Positions 9,620 through 19,307 of a stretch of 29,561 bases of DNA are shown in pieces. The stretch covers positions 2,145,729-2,175,289 of the forward strand of contig BFEA01000158.1 of NCBI GenBank assembly GCA_003427395.1. The letters are read 5' to 3'. The stretch's first letter is position 1; each line of letters begins with the position of its first letter. This DNA is from Chara braunii. Lineage: Eukaryota; Streptophyta; Charophyceae; Charales; Characeae. Position numbers and translations under genes: made by a program. Under the pieces are notes generated by a model, which saw only the letters and a list, made by a program, of their open reading frames with translations, had not been told where the DNA came from and did no database searches.

Positions 9620-10670
9620 ACGCGTCCGCGAGTGTTACATAGCAGTCTGCCCTTCAATGGTTCAGTGGTGTCTCCACTGAACTAGGCCGTTGGGCTATAT
9701 CGCTGGTCCCGGTACCGGTACCGGGCCTTATCAAAAAAATATATATATATATATAGAAGTAGGAAAAATAAAAACTTAAAAAACTCAAAAATAAAAAAAT
9801 GCTGGCAAAAAGCGGGTGAGGGAGAGTACCGTTGAAACTTGGCCCTTCCTCACTGGCCCGCGGTCAGAACCCCTCGCAAAAACCAAGGGGGATAATTCCA
9901 CGGGACCCTCAACCCCTCGGCACACTCCGACGCGCTCCTCCGCTGCTCCGCTGCTGGCTGCTGGCCTAGATCCCGGGATCCGCCTGGTATCAGTTCAATG
10001 ACATAACCTATGGGGCTAAGCCCGAGCCTGGCGCTGCTGCAACCTAAATTCGCTATAAAGAGTAAGGCCCGCTAGGCCGACCTGCAGCACCGTACTACAG
10101 GCCATCGGTTTGATTTACTGCCCGCGCCTCAGGCTACGTAATGTCGTACTGGCTGCCTCGGGGCTGGGCTCCGCTTGGCTCACTACGCCCGTCGGCCCTT
10201 CATGCCGCGGTCGTGGCCTGAGGCCCTCGTAGCCCGCCGTGACCGGCCCTTTTATCGTCGCTTGCCGTCAACCCCCGACCTCCGCTTCAGACTGCGTCAT
10301 TCCCGGCGGTGGCTCCTACCGCCTACGATGCGTGGTTAACCTAGTACGTGCGAAATTTCACCCAGTGCGACCTTGAAACCGCAGGTTCTCACTAAGTCGG
10401 GCCACATTCTCCCTCAGTCACAGTCCTACCTTATCAACCCTGCGCTGCCCATAGCTTTGCCAATGCGCGCGAGGCTGCGACCGCCTCAGAGATTCTAGTC
10501 TGGCCGTCACTTCTCCTACGGGCGTTTCCTGGCCTTCCTCGACCCAGACTCGGTCAGGCTAACGCGTGCCACCAAAGTGCACGCTCACACACTCTCTAAT
10601 TAATACAAATGGGACACGCCCCTAGCCGTCGCCAGAGGCGTTCTTCCTGTGAGCTGCAAAATTGTGCCCT
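9620..10670. other. GC-rich non-coding region with strong palindromes
   Basis: No gene is supported. Notable sites are a hairpin TTCAGTGG-TGTCT-CCACTGAA (9661-9681), an 18 bp perfect palindrome CCCGGTACCGGTACCGGG (9708-9725), a TA dinucleotide run (9739-9755) and GATCCCGGGATC near 9969. The segment from about 10140 to 10270 shares GGCCCT-rich style and short words with the interior of copies A and B, so this may be a diverged third copy ending at 10700. Confidence 0.45.
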
Positions 10671-10735
10671 AATACCCTTGTAAGGGTATTCGGGCCGACA
10701 GTTTTTCGGACCTTATTAAGCGACGTCCCCGTCGC
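10671..10735. other. Diverged copy of the conserved hairpin pair
   Basis: AATACCCTT-GT-AAGGGTATT (10671-10690) and GCGACG-TCCC-CGTCGC (10720-10735) match the pair at 906-971 in order, spacing and loop sequence. The segment between them (CCGACA then TTCGGACC) also aligns. The outer stem positions differ but remain complementary. Confidence 0.7.
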
Positions 10736-10859
10736 GTCGGACAATCAATGGTATAAGCACAAACGCATCTTGTTGACAAGGAAGCGACCAATCCGGTTCA
10801 CCGACCCGACTCCGTTCGAGGTTGTCTTATCAATCTGCCCCGGTCATGACGTTCCACTG

Positions 10860-10876
10860 CCAGGGTTTTAACCTGG
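10860..10876. other. GTTTTAA-loop hairpin
   Basis: CCAGG-GTTTTAA-CCTGG has the same 7 nt loop as GCCCG-GTTTTAA-CGGGC at 8450-8466. Both follow a CTG and precede GTCT-like sequence. The stems differ at three positions but all pairs are retained. Confidence 0.55.
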
Positions 10877-12605
10877 GTCTCCCACGTCCTGGCCTCGGAG
10901 CTAGGGGATACTTTGTTTCGTACTACAGCGTACTACCCGCTCCCAGGTAGTAGATTGATAGTCCTCTCCCTTCGTCGTAGACATCTGCCGGCTCACCGTT
11001 GGGTGTCCTGTTTAGTCATCGTCCCTCGAACGGGGTCATAACTTAGGACGCGAACCCTAACCGAGACCTCTCAAAATACACGGCGCCTTTAGCCGCCCTC
11101 ATGGTAGTGTCTACGATCTCAAATCATAACGAACGTCCAGCCTGGAGTCTAACACAGGTAGCTTCAGGTCTCCATCTTGGCCCACCATGGACCGGTTGAT
11201 CACGCCGAACCCACGGCCCATCGCGTTGTTATGTAGCGATGGTGCCCTCGTCGGTTACGCAACGATAAGCAACGCTTCCTATCTTGGCACCCCGAAGGGT
11301 CCTGACTCTTAACTTAATCGACCCCAATGACCTTCCCTCCAGCTAAACATCTCCGGGTGCCCGACCCTTCAAGACTTAACCTTTGGTAAGACATGGTCCC
11401 GCTGCCAGGTTGTGCCGGTCAGCGGCCCTCGCGGGGAGTTAGGTTCTACAATTCCAGTGATGCTAAGAATAGCCCCTTAACTTGGCCTCACAATACGTCC
11501 CTTAGACTGACTCCATTGTGGTCTGACACTTTCTTTTAAAAGCCTTCATAATAACCAAAGGATCACCTACCCTGCCTACGGGACTACGTGGAGGGATAGT
11601 GCATTTCTCAAACATTCCAACAATTCTCCTCAGTAATCCACAGGGTCGTGCCTCCCTTACTTTGATCAAAAGTAGGTAAGGTCACACATCTTTTTGGGAT
11701 ACTCACAATACTTCCCAAAGTTCCAACATAATTGCCAGAAGTTTTCATCCATGATTCTCACAAAATATTGGTCTTTCCTCGTCAGACTTTTACATAAATG
11801 CAAACATTTATCACTACTTATAGCAACTCTTTTAAGTGCTCTCACAAAATTCATCCTTTTAAGAAAGTCCAAGTCGGCCATTGAACTTCCCTCTCTCTTT
11901 TCTAAGCCATACACAAAAACACAACTTTAGTTGTGATCCATTCATCATTATTCTATCTGAACAAAATGTATCATGTCATCACTTTCTCAATAATCTGCGA
12001 GCACTCCCTTCCCTTATATTTCCGGATCCACTTGTCTTTGGGGCAGGGATGCGCAAGTACAGTAGGAGAAAGTGCAGATCATTTCACTTCACAACATTCA
12101 TTTCATCTCATCATCCTCCATATGGGCAAGTCCACAACTGAGCACGAGTGTGACACAGCACACACAACACAAAGACAAGGTTTGAGACTCACATATACAC
12201 TCAGAACACGGGGCCCGACAATGAGCAAAGGCTCCTGTCCCCATTACAAAAATCAAAGTTATTATACAAAACACACGGGTATCCAACGAAAATTATAATA
12301 TTCAAGTGTCGAAGTGACAGTCGCTCCAAACTCATGAGCGTTATTTTACAAGGGTATTAACACTCTACATCACGTCAGAGGAAAAAAAAAAGGTAGTAAG
12401 AATCAGTGCTATCTTATGTACAGAAAAAAGTTCTCAAGTCTATAATGCAATGTAACACCTCAATACTGGCTCAGCTGACTGATGTACACGGGTCTGATCC
12501 AATCCTCCATGTATCCCTCTATATACAAGTACTAATCAGTGAGGGAGTCAGAGAAGCCCCGCATATATTAGACTTTAGACATTTTCCGGACCTTAGTGGA
12601 AAATC
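10877..12605. other. Non-coding region downstream of the large minus-strand element
   Basis: A 3' LTR for the large element would be expected here, but I find none of the landmarks of the LTR at 22539. The first part (to about 11500) is GC-rich with small inverted repeats, such as TACTACC/GGTAGTA near 10930. The rest is AT-rich. The open frames at 11666-12298 show no domain and no conservation that I can see. The 3' end of the element is therefore probably lost, or replaced by other repeats. Confidence 0.45.
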
Positions 12606-14170
12606 CTACTCCTGGTCACTCATGGCCTCCTGCAGCTGCCTATACAACTGCGCCCTCACCCCATCACAAGTCTTAGGGACTAGGTTTCCATTTCTGTCTC
12701 TCCATACCCCAGATGGCTCCCTGGTAACCAGACCATCTGCCTCGTCCTTGAGGCTCTTGGGGCAATCATCAGATCGGTGCTTGCCCTTCTTGCAATAAAA
12801 GCACTTGCCAAGCTTCTTCTGGGATATCTTCTCCCTTTCCGATGAGGGTACTGATGACGGGACTGTTGAGATCCTGCTTGTAATCTCCTACCGTGGGACC
12901 TCTGAGGAGGTGGGGGGTCATCCGCGCGCACCACCTGCTCGCCGATGCGTCCCTCTGGCCCCGACCCGGTGGCCCAAGATCCCAATGCGTCCCGTAGATC
13001 TATAGTAATTGGCACCTCCTGAGGCATAGTTGACTCCTGACAGTCCTTCAAGTCCACTCCTTGCTCAGTCTCAACCATGGTCTGACCCACGCTCTCCTGA
13101 CCCTCCTGTTGTCCCATAATCTCTCCCCGAGTGGTAGGTGGAACCTCCTCGACTCTCATTGCCTCAGCAGGCGGTCCCTCCCCCAATTGTGTTAGCTCAC
13201 GTCCAAGTGTCAAACCAGCTGGCATTCTCCACTCAAACTCGTCGACCTCCGCGTCCTTTTCCGTTAGTGCTCCTGGCTGTTCCAACATCTCTTTGTCGAT
13301 TCGAGGAATCTCCTTGCCCTCCTGCTGGTGTGCCTTCTTTACTTCCTCCTCCCTCTTGAAGACTTCCTCCGCAGGCTGTTCCTTAATTTCAAACTCCTGG
13401 ACCTCTGTCCAATCCACCACTCTGATGGGAGCCTGTTGTGGGTACTTGGCCTCGAGGTCTTGGATTCTCTTCTCCCATTCAACCCCCTTTGCCTGAAAGG
13501 AGATTTGTTGGGCATATAAGTAGGCCCTCAGCGCGTCAGTAATCTTGTTAAGTGTCTGGTTGACTTGCTTGACGGCCTCGTTCTCTGCCCCGACCTTCTC
13601 CATATCTGCCTTTACTGCTTCCAGCTCTCTGCCCTGTCTTTCCAACTCCTTCTTCAAACCCTCAGCTTCTCTCTCCCAATCCACTTTCTGGCCATATGTC
13701 TTTTGTGCCACCTTCGTCAGCCTGTCCCCAATCTTCTGATTTGACGCTTTGGCTGCCGCGAAGCCTTCCTTCATCACGCCCCTCAGGTTGAGCAGGTCTG
13801 TAGAGACCAACTTGACCCTCATCTCTTGGTGATGCTCTCCTGACCTCCCTGCAGCATCCATCAACTTGTCGAAACCGATCCAGACTTCTGAAAACAGCGG
13901 AGGGTCCCCTTCCTGAGTGCAAGTACCTTTACCCTGTCGAGCTCCTTCTCCTGGGCAGACTGTTCCTCCTTCAGTTTTGGCACATGTGGCTTGTGAGGAA
14001 CGTCTGGGTCTGCGTCCGACATAGGACAATCCATCTCCCTCTGAGCAGGCTGTGGAGGTGCATCTGAACCACCGGACCCCCCTGCTCTCTCAGGCCAGTG
14101 GGACTTGTGTTCCTTCCTCCTGCCCTCCCTCCGAGTCCCTGACGACCCGCCTTGTCTTTCCCTTGGTCAT
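12606..14170 (-). pseudogene. Coiled-coil, CCHC-knuckle Gag-like ORF downstream of pol
   Basis: The likely start is the ATG at 14170 (MTKGKTRRVVRDSEGG). A frame change then leads to a long frame at roughly 13920-12870. That frame contains a charged, heptad-rich coiled coil (K-L-K-K-E-L-E-R-Q-like, about 13690-13450) and then an acidic, Glu/Pro-rich region. A second frame change near 12810-12870 gives the C-terminal zinc knuckle C-F-Y-C-x4-H-x4-C at 12762-12803. A TAG at 12606-12608 ends it. CCHC knuckles of this spacing are nucleocapsid RNA-binding motifs. It lies on the same strand as pol with no LTR between. It could be an extra Gag-like ORF of the element or the gag of a second, fused element. 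Confidence 0.65.
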
Positions 14171-14432
14171 GATCTACGTACTAATCATGGACTGTTTCCC
14201 CCCACCCCCTCGGTTATGTTCATGGGCGTTTTGCTGGATCTGCCCCTGTCTGTTAGTTACTAATCATTTCGGGTGAACCTGGCAAGGTCGAGGACCGGGT
14301 ACGTTTGTAGTAAGAAAGAAAGAAAATTCACCTGCAGGGGACCTCGTTTCGGTTGCGTTCCTGGCTACTCACTAATTGCTTTGTATGCGCATTTTACAAA
14401 GCCTCTTGCTGCAACTTCGCGCACTCCAGCTC

Positions 14433-14470
14433 CTGTCTCTTATACACATCTAGATGTGTATAAGAGACAG
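14433..14470. other. Nextera mate-pair junction adapter (artefact)
   Basis: The sequence is CTGTCTCTTATACACATCT joined to its reverse complement AGATGTGTATAAGAGACAG. These are the two 19 bp mosaic-end sequences of the Illumina Nextera mate-pair circularisation junction. It is flanked on both sides by the same 27 bp (14406-14432 and 14471-14497). Translation gives VSYTHLDVYKRQ on either strand, an artefact peptide. It is not biological sequence and breaks the surrounding reading frame. Confidence 0.97.
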
Positions 14471-14675
14471 TTGCTGCAACTTCGCGCACTCCAGCTCTCC
14501 TTTGCATGAGGCATGAATGCGAAGGTGGGTTGACTGTGATCTCTGCGCCCTGCTGCTGCAAGTGTATGTTTGTCACTGTGTGTCTATTGTCTGCATCCGA
14601 TGTGCCTCTGCAGGTGGTTATGCACAGTTGGCTTACGACTGCCACTGCCATGCCTTGCCGTATATGCCACGCTTA

Positions 14676-15347
14676 TCATTCAAAGGTCCTCCTTTCCTCT
14701 GCCTCTGGTTCCCTTCTCCTCTTTTCCATACCTCTTCTCTCATCTACCTGTCGAGCCGGAGTATAGTAGTTCCACAACAACTTTTTGCAGTGCCCCCAAT
14801 TCCTGGCAGACTCCATGATAGATCGAACGAAGGGTCTGATATGGTGCCTCACAAACAGAAGAAAGCTCCCCATTCTCTGCTCCCCTGGGATATCGAGCTC
14901 ATCTGCATATCGATCGTAGGCCCATAGGAACTCCCCCAGGTTAGTGGAGTCGAATCAAATGGGCTGTCCATCTCTCCCCAGTGGCGACGGGTGCAATCCC
15001 TCCATTCTCCGCTCAAAGTCCTGCCAGGTCAACGACTCCCTGACAAGGCCGACAATGGGGTCTGCCCACTCGCCTGTGCCTCGCACCTCTCTCAGCATCC
15101 TGGTACTGTCCCATCCAAACTCTCGGGCATGCCTTTCGAACTCCATCAGGAACAACTCAATATTCCCTCCCTGGAAGACTGGAGGTCTGTCCTCTTTCCT
15201 AGTCCTCATCTGCGTCCTCTGTTTGGTTGCCCCCATAGGGGTTTCCACTGGCTCTGCCCCTCCCCTCCCTCTTGGCATGGCTGTCCCGAGCGGTGTCAAA
15301 CCTGCACAACAAGGAGGAGACAACAAAAGCCCACAGAGGATAAGCAA
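14676..15347 (-). pseudogene. Gag-like ORF with two tandem capsid-like domains
   Basis: One minus-strand frame contains two copies of the same pattern. The first is P-V-F-x3-N-I-E-L-F-L-x2-F-x-R-H-A-x-E, then R-M, then V-R-E-S-x2-W. After an in-frame TGA at 14955-14957 the second is F-D-S-T-N-L-G-E-F-L-x-A-Y-x-R-Y-A-x-E, then R-M, then I-M-E-S-A-x2-W. Both resemble the capsid segment of the upstream Gag. A basic E-K-R-R-R-E tail follows, then tandem TGA TAA stops. The frame begins about 160 bp after the end of integrase. A polypyrimidine tract plus CAG lies near its start (15302-15320), so spliced expression is possible. The true 5' end is uncertain. Confidence 0.6.
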
Positions 15348-15509
15348 TGTCAGACAAACACACTAGGAGACAAACATAGCCTTCCCACAACTATCCCAAC
15401 TACATGCATATCCACACACATGCATACATATCCATACACACGCGAGTCTAATCACTACCTATCACGCTATTCTACTGAGAGTAATATCCGAAACAATCAA
15501 GAGATGACT

Positions 15510-17100
15510 CTAAGCGGTGAGGTCCCTGCTCACCTCGTCCCGAGCAACAAACTTCTTCAGCTTTGAGCCCGACACCCAGTCCTTCCATGCCGCCCCATTT
15601 AACTCCTCAATTTGGTACGCTCCGTGCCGATACCTGGTGACCCTGTACGGTCCCAACCACCTCTTGTCTAGCTTCCGCGACCACTGCTTCTCCAGGGACG
15701 AGTCATACAACAACACAACGTCTCCCACCTTGAGGGGTTCTTTTCTCACCCTTGCCATCTTATCCCATCGGAACTTGTCCTTGGTACGGCTATCGGCTGT
15801 CCTACTTGCCGCTTCCTCAATCCTGTCCTCAATAGCGCCGATCTGACGTGCTCTCAAATCCAGCAGTTCCTCAAAGGTCAGATCAGTCTCGAGGTCCTGT
15901 CGCCTCCAGGTTTTCAGGAAGCTCTCGATAGGGAACGTGGCTGCCTGCCATACCATAATGTAGCCGGTGCATAGCCAGTGCTTCTCCTGACAGTAACATT
16001 GTCCACGAAGAAAGCGACCCTTAGAAAGTTTGACCACTGGTTAGGTCTTTCATCGGTCCACTTGGCGAGAAGGTTTGTGATGGTGCTATGTCCTATTTCC
16101 ACAGGTGCATTAGCCTGAGGGTGCGCTGCCGTAGTGTACTATGCGATCACCCCATACTTCTTCAGTAACGTTTTCACTTCTGCACATGTGAATTCGGACC
16201 CTCTATCCATCACAAACCTGGATACAAAGGGATAGCGAAGATAGTATTCTTCGATGCATCGAGCCAGCGTCTCGCCAGTCTTCGTGCGAATGGCCCTGCC
16301 ATCCACAAACCCAGAGAGGTTGTCCCTCGCGTCAAGGATAAAGTTGTAGCTCCCTATTCCCAGCGGCATTGCCAATAGATCTAGATGCACGACCGCTCCA
16401 ACTTCATGAACATACCTTGGGTGAAGCGGTTCCCTAGGTCTAAGAGCGGACCGCTCTTGGCATGGTACACAAGACTTACAGTAATCGTTTATCATCTGCC
16501 CCATGCCATCCCAATAGTGCAGCTCGTGTACCTTGAGGTAAGTCGTATTTGCACCTTTATGGCCACCTGTCGTACCATCGTGCAGGGCCGCCATGATATC
16601 AATCTGGCGGGCGACGCCGCAAACTACTCTCCTGGGATCCCTTCCTTTGCTTCTCATGAACAAATGGTCGTCCCTTACCAGGAAACTTGGCCTCATCTTC
16701 AGGACTCTCGCACACGCATCTCTTTCCCTTATCTCACATGACAACAACATCCCGAGTTCAAGGTATACTCCCTCGTATTCCTCTGCCCGAAACACTTCCT
16801 TAATCTCACCTTCCTCAAAGTCATCGTCTTCTCTCTTGTGGACCACGTTATCACCATCTTCGTCCTGCCGTTGTACCGTATTCCTGACTGTCTCTTCGTG
16901 AAGCAGCGCGTTCGCCAATAGGTACATCCCACCTATCACCTTCTCGTGCTTGCCCACTTGTAGCGCCCCACTCTCAATCGTGAGCAGGTCTTCCTGCAGC
17001 TCGTACTTGCCCGCTAATGCCAGCTCCATCATCCAATCCACACCTGACATTCCCCAAGAATCTTCTTCGATATAGGGCTTAAGGACTAAGTATGGCCGTC
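15510..17100 (-). pseudogene. Integrase domain of pol
   Basis: The zinc-binding part has H-D-G-T-T-G-G-H (about 16560-16585) and C-K-S-C-V-P-C-Q (about 16459-16480). The catalytic triad is D at 16379-16381 (VHLDLL), D at 16205-16207 (VMDRGSEF) and E at 16097-16099 (NAPVEIGH). The last two are separated by exactly 35 codons, the retroviral D-D-35-E spacing. An in-frame TAG (16139-16141) lies between them. A one-base shift near 15947 moves the frame, after which the C-terminal domain carries GPYRV (about 15640-15655) and ends at 15510. There is no chromodomain. Upstream of the zinc finger is an acidic linker (E-D-D-D-F-E-E-G-E). Confidence 0.88.
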
Positions 17101-17600
17101 GCGCATGTCCTGGAGGCGCAAGCCACACATGTCGCCTTGGAGTAACATAGTTACCCATGGCCAACGCCCATGAGTTGATGTGAGGTCTCACATCCTCCTC
17201 GCTGTCCAAGAACCCGTCGACCGGCGGAGTATCCTCGATCACTCCTTGATTGTTTTTGTCCCAGTCGACTCGACTCAACCTGTTTGCCCTATTTTTGTTC
17301 CCTGGGATCTGCTCTAGCTCAAAATTGAACATCCAGATGTACGTCAGCCATCTGGCGATAGTTGGATCCGAGGGAGCGAAGTTCTTAAGAGAACCAGCCA
17401 AGGCCGTAGCGTCCACTCTCAATACGAATCTGTTGCCGAAGAGGTAGTTCCTGAAATTCTCAAGCAGTGAAGAACTGCCAAGGTCTCGCTCTTGAACTGA
17501 GAGTAGTCCCTCTCCGATGTGTTGAGCGTCCGACTCTCAAATCTCAATGGTCGTTCTCTCCGCTGGGGTCTCACTGGATCAACACTCCTCCTAAAGCAGT
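17101..17600 (-). pseudogene. RNase H domain of pol and linker to integrase
   Basis: The domain starts with F-I-I-E-T-D-A-G, whose Asp is the first catalytic residue of Ty3-type RNase H. S-R-T-L-N-x4-R-D-Y-S follows in a different frame, then N-R-F-V-L-R-V-D-A-T-A-L in a third. It ends with N-R-A-N-R-L-S-R, the usual end of RNase H (compare VADALSR). Frame changes lie at about 17575 and 17457. After RNase H, roughly 200 residues of acidic linker separate it from the integrase zinc finger, which is longer than in most Ty3/gypsy elements. Confidence 0.8.
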
Positions 17601-18992
17601 CGGCCCTGCATCCGTCTCTATAATGAAAGGTCTGGTCATTACCGCCGCATGATCTGATACTCCCAGTACCAGACCTCCTTCCTCGAACTCTTTCTTCAGA
17701 CCTTCTATCACCGATTCTTGTTTGTTTCCCCATTCCCAATTTTGTCTCTGACGTACAAGCTTTCGTAACTGCTCCGTCTTTGCCGCAAACCCTTTTATGA
17801 AGATCCTCCAGAACCCACACGTTCTCAGAAAGCTCCTCACCTCCGTGATAGTCTGGAACGGTGTTGGCCATTCGAGAATCTTGTTAGTCTTCTTAGTATC
17901 TAGCCGACGACCCCTCTCGTCGCACACAAATCCTAAGATAGTGGCCCCACTCATGAAGTGCCTTGACTTCGACCCGCTTGCAGTGAGGTTATGCTCTTTC
18001 AAAAGATCCAGGACATTGCACAAGTCTTGCACATGATCCCAGACAAAGTGTCTGACTCCCGGCATTACCTCCTGCTCATCTTTCTCCTTCGGCCCTTTCA
18101 CGGCCAAGTCATCAATGTATGGCTGCGTGATGTGAGGACTTATGGGCTGCATTGCCCTCACTATGTGCCGCTGGACCATGGCGACCACATTCATCCACCC
18201 TTGTGGCGCAACGTTCATGTGGATCAGCCCTCGAGGGGTATGCATGGCCGTCATTGGCCTGTCTGATGGGTATACAGGAAACTGGTCATATCCTGAATAC
18301 AAGTCAATGAGTGATATAATGACCCTCCTTGCGCATGCCTCTGAAAGAGCATCAGCGTTGGGGAGACCACTTGCGTCTCTCACTGTCACAGCGTTCAGGC
18401 GCTGCAGATCCTGTACCCACCTCAAAGTCCCATTGGGTTTGGCAAAGCAAAACCATGGAGATGCATACGGTCCGCTCGAGTAGTCAGCCACATGAGTGCG
18501 GATCTTCCCGTCAAGGTAATTGACTACCTTTTCTTCATCGGTTGGATTAGGGTACCGCGCGCCTCGCAAGTTCCACAGTTCGTGAGGTACGGTGTGTATC
18601 CTAATCATTGGGATTATATCCACATCCAGACGTCCCCTCTCATCATCACTGAAGGCGTATGCAGCATGCCTTNNNNNNNNNNNNNNNNNNNNGTTCGTGA
18701 GGTACGGTGTGTATCCTAATCATTGGGATTATATCCACATCCAGACGTCCCCTCTCATCATCACTGAAGGCGTATGCAGCATGCCTTCCTCTTATAGTTT
18801 CCATCACAAGTTTCTTCTCTTGCGCTGTAAGGAAGCCAGACTCCCCTACAATCAGCGCCTTTTCTGTCACGGGACTGATACGACATGGTCCACTCTCCAC
18901 TTTCTCTCGCATCAGCCGTATCAACTCTCGTTCCCGCTCGTAATATACTTCCTGCTCTTTCGTAACGAGTACGGGAACAGGGCGACACTTCT
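17571..18992 (-). pseudogene. Reverse transcriptase domain of pol
   Basis: The order of RT motifs is intact: Y-A-S-P-W-F-C-F-A-K-P-N-G-T-L-R, D-L-Q-R-L-N-A-V-T, D-L-Y-S-G-Y-D-Q-F, T-P-R-G-L-I-H-M-N-V-A-P-Q-G-W, and the catalytic box Y-I-D-D at 18108-18119. YIDD is a conservative variant of the common YVDD. G-F-V-C-D-E-R-G and the thumb region follow. The N-terminal part (18924 to 18693) is separated from the rest by a 20 N gap. A 95 bp exact duplication flanks the gap, and removing 115 bp puts both sides in one frame. This domain copies element RNA into DNA in cytoplasmic particles. Confidence 0.9.
18578..18787. other. 20 N gap flanked by an exact 95 bp duplication (assembly artefact)
   Basis: The Ns occupy 18673-18692. 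Positions 18578-18672 and 18693-18787 are identical over 95 bp. Collapsing one copy plus the Ns removes 115 bp, which is 1 modulo 3. That converts the frame of the right part into the frame of the left part, so RT reads through. The gap is therefore two overlapping contig ends that were never merged. Confidence 0.95.
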
Positions 18993-18995
18993 GAT

Positions 18996-19307
18996 CTACC
19001 CTTTTGTACCGCCTTTGTGCACCCTGTTTGAGCCCACCCCTAAAAAAGATCGAGTTGCACTTTGGCGTTGTGCTCCATTTGTCCCACTTGTTTTCCCAGG
19101 CGTTCGATATACCAGTTCCATCTCCCCTGCGCCCATTTGCTCCACTACCTTCTTTCTCAAGGCCTCCACAGCCTCAGGGTCCGCCATCCCATAGGTCAAC
19201 ACTATGTCCATAGCATCGCCTATGTTTGCGAGGCTCAAAGTCAAAGCTTCCGGCCCTCTTACCTCCTCAAGTCTGCTGTTTTCAATCCTTAGTCTTTCTT
19301 CTTCTGA
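18996..19307 (-). pseudogene. Protease-RT linker, frame 0 part
   Basis: This continues the gag-protease frame after the TAG at 19308. It holds a helical stretch (S-L-A-N-I-G-D-A-M-D, then E-A-V-E-A-L-R-K-K-V-V-E) and then reaches the U UUU UUA site at 19041-19047. Without frameshifting the frame ends at 18996. Read one base back, it continues into a long stretch (R-P-V-P-V-L-V-T-K-E-Q-E) leading directly into RT. The segment has no known enzymatic motif. Confidence 0.65.
19041..19047 (-). promoter_or_regulatory. Candidate -1 ribosomal frameshift heptamer
   Basis: On the minus strand the zero frame reads TCT TTT TTA GGG, so T TTT TTA has the X XXY YYZ phasing of a -1 slippery site. A shift of exactly -1 joins the gag-protease frame to the RT frame. 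The zero frame ends about 15 codons later. The sequence just downstream is G-rich, but I could not define a clear pseudoknot. A one-base indel in this six-base run is the simple alternative. Confidence 0.5.

Noticed and set aside
11886-11902. Polypurine tract (minus strand) as the PPT of the large element
   Set aside because: A 17 nt purine run exists, but no LTR start related to the LTR at 22539 follows it.
11666-12298. Short frames at 11666-12298 as small genes
   Set aside because: They overlap on opposite strands, have no recognisable domain, and lie in AT-rich sequence where chance frames of this length are expected.
14433-14470. Perfect 38 bp palindrome as a biological inverted repeat
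   Set aside because: It is the Nextera mate-pair junction sequence.
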